This document shows, one piece after another, positions 16,601 through 24,200 of a DNA stretch of 46,270 nt. Source of the DNA: a virus; the IMG/VR virus record IMGVR_UViG_3300044630_007023, positions 1 to 46,270 of that record; one strand, given 5' to 3'. The notes below the pieces were generated by a model. That model ran no database searches. It was given only the letters and a program-made list of their open reading frames with translations, and was not told the origin of the DNA. The position numbers and the translations under genes are program-made. Each line of letters opens with the position of its first letter. Position 1 is the stretch's first letter.

Positions 16601-18204
16601 CTGGCTCAACTGGCTCAACTGGTACAGCTGGTGCTGCTGGTAATAGCGGTTCTTCAGCAACTTCTGGTACATCGGGTTCAACAGGTACTTCAGGTAGTTC
16701 AGCATTAAGTGGTTCAGCGGGTTCTTCAGCATCTTCAGGGACATCAGGATCTTCGGGTTCTAATGGTACTTCTGGTGTTGCGGGTGCTTCTGGTGTTTCA
16801 GCTTCATCTGGTTCATCTGGATCATCTGGATCTAAAGGTACTTCTGGTACGAGTGGTGAATCTTCTTCATCAGGGTCTTCAGGAACAAGTGGATCGGCTG
16901 GTACATCAGGAACTTCAGGTTCATCTGCTTTATCTAGTTCTTCAGGTACATCTGGTTCTTCTGGATCAACAGGTTCTGCGGGTACAGCTGGTTCTTCAAA
17001 TGCTTCAGCTTCTTCAGGAACTTCTGGTACATCTGGTTCTACGGGTACATCTGGTTCTGCTGGTTCATCTTCATTAAGTGCGAGCTCAGGGACTTCAGGA
17101 ACATCAGGTTCTAGTGGTTCTTCTGGTACAGAGGGTTCTTCAGGAAGATCAGCGGCTTCAGGTTCTTCTGGAACATCTGGTTCATCTGGTAGCACTGGTT
17201 CTGCTGGTACTTCTGGCTCATCATTGTCTTCAGGTACAAGTGGTTCTGCTGGTACATCAGGTTCATCCGCCTCTTCAGGTACATCTGGATCTAGTGGTTT
17301 AGCTAGTTCTTCAGGTACATCTGGATCTAGTGGTTCAACTGGTACGGCTGGTACAATTGGTTCCTCTTCACTAAGCGCAAGCTCGGGTACAAGTGGTACA
17401 TCTGGTAGTACTGGTACAACTGGTATGGCTGGTGATAGTGGTCAAAGTAAAGTATCTGGTACATCTGGATCTAGTGGTACATCTGGTTCTACTGGTACTG
17501 CTGGTACAATCGGAGCATCTGCTTTAAGCGCATCTTCAGGTACATCTGGTTCATCAGGTACATCTGGATCTGGTGGTACTTATGGTGGTAGTTCATTATC
17601 TGGTTCATCAGGTACATCTGGATCTAGTGGTTCATCAGGTACATCTGGTATAAGTGGTAATGTTGGTACAAACGGTACTTACGTTAACGTTAATGTAACT
17701 GCACCAGTAACTGGTGGTGGTGCTTTATCATCTGATGTAACAGTCGGTCTTGATATTAACGGTGCGACACAAAACGGTGTATTTATTTGGGACGCAGCTA
17801 ATAATAGATTTGAAGTATTATCTGATTTCACATATAACTCAACATACAATGCGTTAGGATTGGGTATATACTCGATGATGTTGTCTGATAAAGGTTCGTC
17901 TAACTCGGGTGGTTTGGCACTTCTAAAGGCAATTGATAACAGTGGTAACAATATAATAGGTATGTTCGTTGATTACGTTATTGAAAACGTTAGTAGTGGT
18001 GGGTTTAGAGCTGGTACATTAAGATCAACACACACTGGTGGGGTAACGGCTTATGATGAAACTTCAACTGGTGATGTTGGTGGTACAACAAATGGTTTAA
18101 GATTATTAACAGATGTTTCTGGTACTGATTTTAGATTATTAGCTAACAATGCAGACTCATCCACATACAATATAACGTTTAGTATAAAATTAATCACAAA
18201 ATAA
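7663..18204 (+). CDS. Giant collagen-like tail fibre protein 1 (3513 residues)
   Basis: A probable virion fibre. Residues 1-107 hold a phage-fibre style attachment region (ALSYAELDANFKNI near 15-28, then LSPQNGDILVYD). Residues 123-275 form a C1q/TNF-like jelly-roll candidate (YYGSFSDST, later NDVHIFLRKNGTDIV). From 279 the protein is almost wholly Gly-X-Y triplets with Ser at Y: 279-2339, 2450-2595 and 2706 to about 3338. Two near-identical 110-residue domains with two Cys each interrupt it at 2340 and 2596. The C-terminal domain (about 3339-3513) is a non-repeat head, with no S74 signature. Proline is nearly absent from the repeats. The protein has a homologous leader (SPSYFVSYDETTGEF) to the next gene. 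No Shine-Dalgarno sequence is visible. It may bind the host surface or decorate the virion; the exact virion position is unknown. Confidence 0.9.
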   Translation: MATVTIYLRNDLGRALSYAELDANFKNIKDTIENLGIDDLTDVVILSPQNGDILVYDTTINQWVNTQNLQGSYVLNQLAVTGMTQNNSPSYFVSYDETTGEFGFSPMPLAGTSGSSGVSATGANYYGSFSDSTTQVVSAANTPTEITYNTTEISNHISVVNNSQIKFDYTGVYEIGYSLQVEKTQGGSANDVHIFLRKNGTDIVRTDSILGLNSNSVKQLPFVSVILDLNANDYIEVLFASASNHVQITAVPASVSPLDHPAAPSIIVVAKQIGLLLQGDSGHSGSSGTSGSAGTSGSTGTDGTSGLSGSNGSSGISGSSGEDGSSGTSGESGSNGSSGISGSSGQDGSSGVSGSSGSDGSSGTSGSSGIDGASGISGISGTSGSDGISGTSGQSGSNGSSGVSGESGSDGSSGISGVSGSDGSSGTSGISGSDGSSGVSGASGSDGSSGISGVSGSDGSSGISGSSGSDGSSGISGSSGSNGLSGASGSSGSDGSSGISGESGTSGSSGSSGESGSDGSSGISGVSGSDGSSGSSGLDGVNGVSGVSGSSGTSGFSGVDGTAGTSGNSGSDGSSGTSGISGSDGSSGLSGSSGSDGSSGVSGSSGSDGSSGISGSSGSDGSSGLSGSSGSNGSSGTSGSSGIDGASGISGVSGTSGSDGSSGVSGESGSDGSSGTSGESGSNGSSGVSGQSGSTGSNGSSGNSGSSGSDGSSGNSGSSGSNGSSGTSGESGSNGSSGISGESGSDGSSGTSGISGSNGSSGESGQSGSDGSSGMSGSSGSNGSSGQSGSDGSSGMSGSSGSDGSSGLSGVNGVSGVSGSSGTSGFSGVDGTAGTSGLSGSDGSSGVSGSSGSDGSSGLSGSSGSAGSSGISGSSGSDGSSGVSGSSGSDGSAGRSGSSGSNGSSGISGSSGSDGSSGLSGFSGSDGSSGTSGLSGSDGSSGISGVSGSDGSSGTSGTSGIDGASGISGISGTSGSDGSSGVSGSNGSSGASGSSGSDGSSGNSGSSGSNGSSGISGSSGSDGSSGTSGESGSNGSSGISGISGSDGSSGTSGESGSNGSSGISGISGSDGSSGSSGESGSSGSDGSSGNSGSSGSNGSSGTSGSSGSSGESGSNGSSGISGESGSSGSDGSSGLSGVNGVSGVSGSSGTSGFSGVDGTAGTSGLSGSDGSSGTSGLSGSSGSDGSSGLSGSSGSDGSSGISGSSGSDGSSGTSGISGESGSSASSGSSGSDGSSGTSGISGSDGSNGSSGISGSSGSNGSSGTSGSSGIDGASGISGVSGTSGSDGSSGTSGESGISGSSGSDGSSGTSGESGSNGSSGLSGSSGSDGSSGTSGNSGSSASSGTSGESGSTGSNGSSGLSGSSGSDGSSGTSGESGFSGSSASSGSSGSDGSSGTSGFSGSAGSDGSSGTSGFSGTAGSSASSGSSGSDGSSGTSGLSGSSASSGSDGSSGTSGISGESGSSASSGSSGSDGSSGTSGFSGSAGSSASSGSSGSDGSSGVSGQSGSSGSDGSSGSSGLDGVNGVSGVSGSDGTSGFSGVDGTAGTSGLSGSSGSSGSDGSSGSSGISGESGSSASSGSSGSDGSSGLSGSAGSSASSGSSGSDGSSGTSGLSGSSATSGTSGSSASSGSDGSSGTSGISGESGSSASSGSSGSDGSSGLSGSSGSSASSGSSGSDGSSGTSGISGSAGSSASSGVSGSSGSDGSSGVSGSSGSDGSSGTSGTSGIDGASGISGISGTSGSDGSSGTSGESGSDGSSGTSGLSGSSASSGSDGSSGTSGFSGSSASSGSSGLSGSSGSDGSSGTSGESGFSGSSASSGSSGSDGSSGTSGISGFSGSSASSGSSGSDGSSGTSGESGSSGSDGSSGISGSSGSSASSGSSGSDGSSGTSGFSGSSASSGTSGSSASSGSDGSSGTSGISGESGSSASSGSSGSDGSSGTSGESGLSGSSASSGSSGSDGSSGISGSSASSGSSGSDGSSGTSGNSGSSASSGTSGFSGSDGSSGTSGFSGSDGSNGSSGISGSSGSSASSGSSGSDGSSGTSGLSGSSASSGTSGSSGSEGSSGTSGISGLSGSSASSGSSGSDGSSGTSGESGSSASSGTSGSSGSSASSGISGSSGSDGSSGISGSSGSDGSSGSSGLDGVNGVSGVSGSDGTSGFSGVDGTAGTSGLSGSDGSSGSSGSSGSDGSSGSSGSSGSSGTSGSSASSGSSATSGTSGSSGTSGSSATSGTSGSSGTSGSSASSGSSATSGTSGSAGTSGSSASAGTAGSSGTSGSSATSGTSGSSGTSGSSASAGTSGSSGTSGSTGTSGSSGLSSSSALSGTSGSSGSSGSAGTSGLSGFGCYTLPYIWGFDPDVPANGEIISQNGSLGTFVTSFKISDIDVNGIDRDLLLDAISVGSQITINGYVYTVSSNVDSGSYHTFNVSFVEGPLDASPAPGTPTTLYFCASLGSGSSGTSGSSGTSGTSGTSGSSGLSSSSGTSGSSATSGTSGSSGSSATSGTSGSSGTSGSSATSGTSGSSATSGTSGSSGTSGSSASSGTSGSSGSSTSSGTSGSSGTSGSTGTAGSSGLSSSSALSGTSGSSGSSGSAGTSGLSGFGCFSLSYIWGFDLDVPANGEIVSQNGSLGSFVTSIKVSDIDVNGINRDAILDALSIGSQITINGYVYTVSSNVDSGSHHTFNVSYVSGPADASPAPGTPTTLELCVSLGSGSSGSSGSSGTSGTSGSSGSSGTSGVAGLSGLSRSSGTSGSSGTSGSSGTSGSSASSGTSGSSGTSGSSASSGTSASSGTSGSSGSTGTNGTAGQSALSRSSGTSGSSGTSGTTGIDGVSGVNGTSGLSGTSGSTGTNGTSGVSASSGTSGSSGSSASSGTSGLSGSSGSSASSGSTGSAGTSGNSLSSGTSGSSGTSGSSATSGTSGSSALSASSGTSGSSGSTGTNGTIGSSSLSASSGTSGSSGTSGTTGLAGDNGESKVSATSGTSGTSGSTGSTGTAGAAGNSGSSATSGTSGSTGTSGSSALSGSAGSSASSGTSGSSGSNGTSGVAGASGVSASSGSSGSSGSKGTSGTSGESSSSGSSGTSGSAGTSGTSGSSALSSSSGTSGSSGSTGSAGTAGSSNASASSGTSGTSGSTGTSGSAGSSSLSASSGTSGTSGSSGSSGTEGSSGRSAASGSSGTSGSSGSTGSAGTSGSSLSSGTSGSAGTSGSSASSGTSGSSGLASSSGTSGSSGSTGTAGTIGSSSLSASSGTSGTSGSTGTTGMAGDSGQSKVSGTSGSSGTSGSTGTAGTIGASALSASSGTSGSSGTSGSGGTYGGSSLSGSSGTSGSSGSSGTSGISGNVGTNGTYVNVNVTAPVTGGGALSSDVTVGLDINGATQNGVFIWDAANNRFEVLSDFTYNSTYNALGLGIYSMMLSDKGSSNSGGLALLKAIDNSGNNIIGMFVDYVIENVSSGGFRAGTLRSTHTGGVTAYDETSTGDVGGTTNGLRLLTDVSGTDFRLLANNADSSTYNITFSIKLITK
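8497..14679 (+). repeat. Gly-X-Ser collagen-like tract 1 of fibre 1
   Basis: About 2060 codons of G-X-Y triplets built mostly from GSDGSSG[TIVLN]SG[SEV]S blocks. It contains five copies of an IDGASGISG module (8767, 9586, 10540, 11467, 12835) and five of a VNGVSGVSG module (9280, 10090, 11071, 12223, 14086). Toward the right, triplets starting with Ala (ASS, ATS) in place of Gly become common. Confidence 0.95.
14680..15009 (+). repeat. 110-residue two-Cys domain, copy 1, inside fibre 1
   Basis: A non-collagen insert that begins GFGCYTLPYIWGFD and closes at TTLYFCASLG. It contains NGEIISQNGSLG and ITINGYVYTVSSNVDSG. The second copy lies exactly 768 bases downstream with the same length. The two Cys near the ends could pair across the domain or between chains. 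Confidence 0.85.
15010..15447 (+). repeat. Collagen-like tract 2 of fibre 1
   Basis: 146 codons between the two Cys domains, mostly GSSGTS and GSSATS triplets with no Asp. Ala replaces Gly in several triplets while the three-residue register is kept. Confidence 0.9.
15448..15777 (+). repeat. 110-residue two-Cys domain, copy 2, inside fibre 1
   Basis: Begins GFGCFSLSYIWGFD and ends TTLELCVSLG, so it is homologous over its full length to the copy at 14680 with scattered substitutions. The third-position changes show that the duplication is not brand new. Confidence 0.85.
15778..17676 (+). repeat. Collagen-like tract 3 of fibre 1
   Basis: About 630 codons of G-X-S triplets with frequent Gly to Ala, Arg or Leu replacements at the first position (for example GLSRSSGTS, GSSALSASS). 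It contains the module GTEGSSGRSAASG near 17130, which also recurs in fibre 2. Confidence 0.9.
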
Positions 18205-18238
18205 TCCATAATTATCGGAGTTTTTTAAGGAAAAAATA

Positions 18239-18246
18239 TATTTATA
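18239..18246 (+). promoter_or_regulatory. Putative late promoter motif TATTTATA
   Basis: ATATATTTATAGATAAG lies 26 bases before the ATG of fibre 2. An AAGGA sequence about seven bases before the start codon is one of the few Shine-Dalgarno-like sites in the window. Confidence 0.4.
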
Positions 18247-18272
18247 GATAAGTAATAATTTAAGGAAGCAAA

Positions 18273-21200
18273 ATGGCAAACGAACATATTATAAGAAGTG
18301 GTATTTTTGGAAAGAATGTTGATGAGAACACATCCCCATCGCATTACATTTCATTTGACCCAGCATCGGGGGAATTCACCTACACATCATTAACATCAGG
18401 AACATCGGGTACCGCGGGAACATCAGGGGTTTCTGGTATAAGTGGTACTTCGGGATCTTCCGCGTCTTCAGGGACATCTGGGACCACTGGTGGTAGTGGT
18501 TCAAGTAAAACAAGTGGCTCATCAGGTACAAGCGGTTCTTCAGGAACCGATGGTCAATCTGGGTTATCCAGATCTTCAGGTACATCTGGATCTTCTGGTA
18601 GCACAGGTACGGCTGGTACAATAGGTGCTTCAGCTTTAAGCGCATCTTCAGGAACAAGTGGTTCTAGTGGATCAACTGGTACGGCTGGTGCGTCAGGTGG
18701 TAGTAATTCTTCAGGAACATCTGGATCTTCAGGATCGACTGGTTCTGCTGGTACAGCTGGCTCTTCAAATGTGTCCGCTTCTTCAGGTACAAGTGGATCT
18801 TCAGGATCGACTGGTACATCTGGTTCTGCTGGTTTAAGTTCATCAAGTGGTTCTTCAGCAACTTCAGGTACATCAGGATCAACTGGTACATCTGGTTCTG
18901 CTGGTTTAGCTGGTAGCTCAGCATCTTCAGGAACAAGTGGTTCATCTGGTAGTACTGGTACAAGTGGTACAGCAGGTGCATCAGCGTTGTCTGGCTCAGC
19001 GGGTTCTTCCGCATCTTCAGGTTCTTCTGGTTCTTCAGGTACAGAAGGTTCTTCAGGTAGATCAGCCGCTTCAGGTTCTTCAGGAACTTCAGGTTCTTCA
19101 GGATCAACGGGTACAGCTGGTTCTTCTGGTTTGGCTAACTCATCGGGTTCTTCAGGTACATCTGGTAGTTCTGGTACAAGTGGTAGTGATGGTAATAGCG
19201 GATTGAGTAAATCTTCAGGAACGTCTGGATCAAGCGGTAGTACGGGTACAGCTGGTACAGATGGTCAATCTGGTTTATCTAGATCTTCAGGTACGTCTGG
19301 TTCTAGTGGATCAACTGGTACTTCAGGTTCATCGGCTTTAAGTGGTTCTGCGGGTAGTTCAGCAACTTCAGGTACAGCTGGTAGTTCAGGTTCTAATGGT
19401 TCTTCGGGTGCATCAGCATCTTCAGGTACATCGGGTTCATCTGGGTCTTCAGCATCTTCAGGTACATCAGGTTCAAGCGCATCTTCAGGAACAAGTGGTT
19501 CATCAGGTTTAAGTGCTAATTCTGGAAGCTCCGCAACTTCAGGTTCATCGGCTACTTCAGGTACAACTGGTACTTCAGGTAGATCAGGTGATTCGGCTTC
19601 AAGTGGATCTTCAGGTTCATCAGCAACTTCGGGTACTGCTGGTAGTTCAGGTTCTGCTGGTAGTACTGGTACTTCAGGTAGTTCAGGTTTAAGCGCATCT
19701 AGTGGTTCTTCAGCAACTTCAGGTACATCTGGTTCAACTGGTACAACTGGTACAAGCGGTAACGCTGGTGCTAGTGGTTTATCAAGATCTTCAGGTACAA
19801 GTGGATCTTCTGGATCTACTGGTACTTCAGGTACAGATGGTAATTCTGGATTGAGTAAATCTTCGGGAACTTCTGGTTCTTCAGGAACAAGTGGTTCTGC
19901 TGGTACAGATGGTCAATCGGGTTTATCAAGATCTTCAGGTACATCTGGGTCATCTGGAAGTACGGGTACAAATGGTACAAATGGTCAATCTGGTAATAGT
20001 AGTTCTTCTGCTACTTCAGGTACATCTGGTTCTAGCGGTTCATCGGGTACAGAGGGTAGTTCGGGTAGATCGGCAGCCTCTGGTTCATCAGCAACTTCAG
20101 GAACAAGTGGTTCTTCAGGTTCGGCTGGTTCATCAGGAACATCAGGTTCTTCGGGGTTAGCTGGCTCTTCAGCATCTTCAGGTACATCTGGTTCTGCTGG
20201 TTCTACTGGTACATCAGGCTCATCAGCTTTAAGTGGGGCCTCAGCATCTTCAGGTACAAGTGGTTCTAGTGGATCAACTGGTACAAATGGTACTTCAGGT
20301 AATAGTAATAGTTCAGGAACTTCAGGTTCTAGTGGGTCTTCAGCAACTTCTGGTACATCTGGTAGTTCTGGGTCTTCAGGTACAAGTGGTTCTAGTGCAA
20401 ATAGTGGATCAAGTGGATCGTCAGCGACTTCAGGTACGTCAGGTTCAACTGGTTCTAACGGTAGTTCAGGTGCTTCTGGTAATAGTGGTTCTTCAGCGAC
20501 AAGCGGAAGCTCAGCAACTTCAGGAACAAGTGGTTCTGCTGGTAGTTCAGCATTAAGTGGTTCTGCTGGTAGTTCAGGTACCTCAGCAACAAGCGGAACA
20601 GCTGGTAGCTCAGGTTTATCGGCTTCATCTGGTTCAAGTGCATCTTCTGGATCAACTGGTACTTCAGGTAGTTCAGGTTTAAGTTCATCAAGTGGTTCTT
20701 CAGCAACTTCGGGTACATCAGGATCAACTGGTTCTAATGGTACATCAGGTGTTGCTGGTAATAGTGGTTTGAGTAGAACAAGCGGAACTTCAGGTTCTTC
20801 GGGAACATCTGGGTCTGCTGGTACAGATGGTAACTCTGGGTTGAGTAAGTCTTCGGGAACATCTGGATCATCAGGTACTTCAGGTTCTGCTGGTACAGAT
20901 GGTCAATCTGGTTTATCAAGATCTTCAGGTACAAGTGGTTCTTCAGGATCGACTGGTACAAATGGTACTTCAGGTGCATCGGCATCCTCAGGTACATCTG
21001 GTTCGGCTGGTTCATCAGCAACAAGCGGAACTTCAGGTTCAGCGGGTAGTTCAGCAACTTCTGGTTCTTCAGGCGCGTCAGCATCTTCAGCAACCTCAGG
21101 AACTTCAGGTTCTTCAGGTTCTTCTGGTTCAGCTGGTTCTTCAGGGTTGAGTGCTTCTTCGGGTAGTTCGGCAACTTCTGGAACAGCTGGTTCAACTGGT

Positions 21201-24200
21201 ACGAATGGTTCTTCAGGTGCGTCAGCTTCTTCAGGAACATCGGCAAGCTCTGGTTCATCAGCATCTTCAGGTACATCTGGCTCTTCAGGTTTAAGTGCGG
21301 CTAGTGGTTCAAGTGGTTCTTCGGCGAGTTCAGGAACTTCTGGTTCAGCTGGTTCGAATGGTACGAGTGGTAATGCTGGTAATAGTGGTTTGAGTAGAAC
21401 AAGCGGAACTTCAGGTTCAGCTGGTTCATCAGGAACAGAAGGTTCATCAGGTAGATCTGCTGCTTCTGGTTCTTCAGGAACGAGCGGGTCAAGTGCATCT
21501 TCAGGTACATCTGGATCTTCGGGTTCAAGTGCATCTTCAGGTACATCTGGATCTTCTGGTGCTTCGGCTTCTTCAGCAACTTCAGGTACATCTGGGTCAT
21601 CCGCTTCTAGTGGCACTTCAGGTAGTGCTGGTAGTGCTGGTTTATCGGCTTCTTCAGGTAGTTCAGCAACTTCTGGAACTTCGGGATCAACTGGTACTTC
21701 GGGTAGTTCTGGGTTGAGTTCATCTTCAGGTTCTTCAGCAACAAGTGGAACATCAGGATCAACTGGTACGACTGGTACTTCAGGTGTAGCTGGTGGTTCT
21801 GGTTTATCTAGAACTTCAGGAACTTCTGGATCTAGCGGATCAACGGGTACAGCGGGTACAGATGGCCAATCTGGTTTATCTAGATCTTCAGGTACAAGTG
21901 GTTCTTCAGGATCAACTGGTTCTGCTGGTACCGATGGTAACTCTGGTTTAAGTAGATCTTCAGGGTCTTCTGGTACATCAGGTTCTTCTGGTAGTACTGG
22001 TACAAGTGGTTCTAGTGCAAATAGTGGTTCAAGTGGATCGGCTGGTACTTCAGCAACCTCAGGAACTTCAGGTTCTTCTGGTTCAAGTGCAAGTTCTGGT
22101 ACTGCTGGTTCTTCAGGTAATAGTAATAGTTCAGGAACTTCAGGTTCTTCAGGTAGCTCAGCAACGAGTGGTACAAGTGGGTCTAGTGGATCTAATGGTA
22201 CTTCAGGTTTGAGTGCAAATAGTGGTTCATCAGCAACAAGTGGAACTTCGGGTTCTGCTGGTAGTACTGGTTCTAACGGAACAAGTGGTAACTCTGGTAA
22301 TAGTGGTTCTTCAGCAACAAGTGGAACTTCGGGTTCTGCTGGTAGTACTGGTACTTCGGGTAGTTCTGGGTTGAGTTCATCTTCAGGTTCTTCAGCAACA
22401 AGTGGAACATCAGGATCAACTGGTTCTAACGGTACAGCTGGGGCTGCTGGTAATAGTGGTTTATCAGCAACTTCAGGTACATCTGGTTCTAGTGGATCAA
22501 CGGGTTCAACTGGTACTTCAGGTGTGGCTGGTGGTTCTGGTTTATCAAGAACTTCTGGAACATCAGGTTCTTCAGGAACTTCTGGTTCTAATGGTACCGA
22601 TGGTAATAGTGGATTATCTAGAACTTCAGGTACAAGTGGTTCATCTGGTTCTGCTGGTACTGATGGTAACTCTGGTTTGAGCAGATCTTCAGGAACTTCA
22701 GGAACCTCTGGGTCTTCAGGATCAACAGGTACAAGCGGTTCTAGTGCAAATAGTGGATCATCAGCTTCTTCTGGTAGTTCAGCAACTTCAGGAACCTCAG
22801 GATCTTCTGGTTTAAGTTCATCAAGTGGTTCTGCTGGCTCTTCAGGTAGTTCGGCAACTTCTGGTACTTCAGGTTCATCAGCTTCTTCAGGTACATCTGG
22901 CTCTTCAGGTGCGTCAGCATCTTCAGCAACTTCAGGTACATCTGGTTCATCTGGTTCTTCAGGAACAAGTGGTTCATCAGGTTTGAGTGCAAATAGTGGT
23001 TCAGCTGGTTCTTCAGCAACTTCAGGTACATCTGGTTCTACTGGTTCTAACGGTACATCTGGTTTATCAGGTAATAGTGGTTCGTCAGCATCTTCAGCAA
23101 CTTCTGGTACATCAGGATCAACTGGTTCTGCTGGTACTTCTGGTAATGCTGGTAATAGTGGATTATCTAGAACTTCAGGTACAAGTGGATCTTCTGGATC
23201 GACTGGTTCGGCTGGTACAGATGGTAATTCTGGATTGAGTAAATCTTCAGGAACTTCTGGATCAAGCGGATCAACTGGTACTTCAGGTACTGACGGTAAC
23301 TCTGGTTTATCAAAAACTTCAGGAACGTCTGGTTCTTCAGGTTCTTCAGGTACTGACGGTAATAGTGGTTTATCTAGATCTTCAGGAACGTCTGGTAGCT
23401 CAGGATCGACTGGTACTTCAGGGTCATCTGGTCTAAGCGGTTCTTCAGCATCCGCTGGAACATCTGGTTCTTCAGGATCAACTGGTTCTAATGGTTCTTC
23501 AGGTAACGCTGGTAATAGCGGTTCTTCAGCAACTTCAGGTACATCTGGTTCAACAGGTACAAACGGTACGAGTGGTAACGCTGGTAATAGTGGTATATCC
23601 TCTACTTCTGGAACTTCAGGTTCTTCTGGAACAAGTGGTTCTAAAGGTAGTGATGGTACTGCTGGTGTTAGTGGTGCTTCAGCATCTTCAGCAACTTCAG
23701 GTACATCTGGTTCAACAGGCTCTAACGGTACAAATGGCCAATCTGGTCTAAGTGGTTCTGCTGGTTCATCAGCTTCTTCGGGTAGTTCAGCAACTTCAGG
23801 AACTTCTGGTTCATCAGGTTTAAGCGCTAATTCTGGTTCTTCAGCAACTTCAGGTACATCAGGATCAACTGGTTCTAATGGTACATCGGGTGCTTCTGGT
23901 AATAGCGGTTCATCAGGTACTTCGGGATCAACTGGTTCTAACGGTACAAATGGTCAATCTGGTCTAAGTGGTTCTGCTGGTTCTTCAGCATCTTCAGGTA
24001 CTTCTGGTTCTGCTGGTTCTTCAGGAACAAGTGGTAACGCTGGTTTGAGTGGTTTGAGTAGAACAAGTGGAACATCAGGTTCAACTGGTACTTCTGGTTC
24101 TGATGGTAATAGTGGGTTGAGTAAGTCTTCGGGTACAAGTGGATCTTCTGGATCGACTGGTACTGATGGTAACTCTGGTTTAAGTAGATCTTCTGGTACA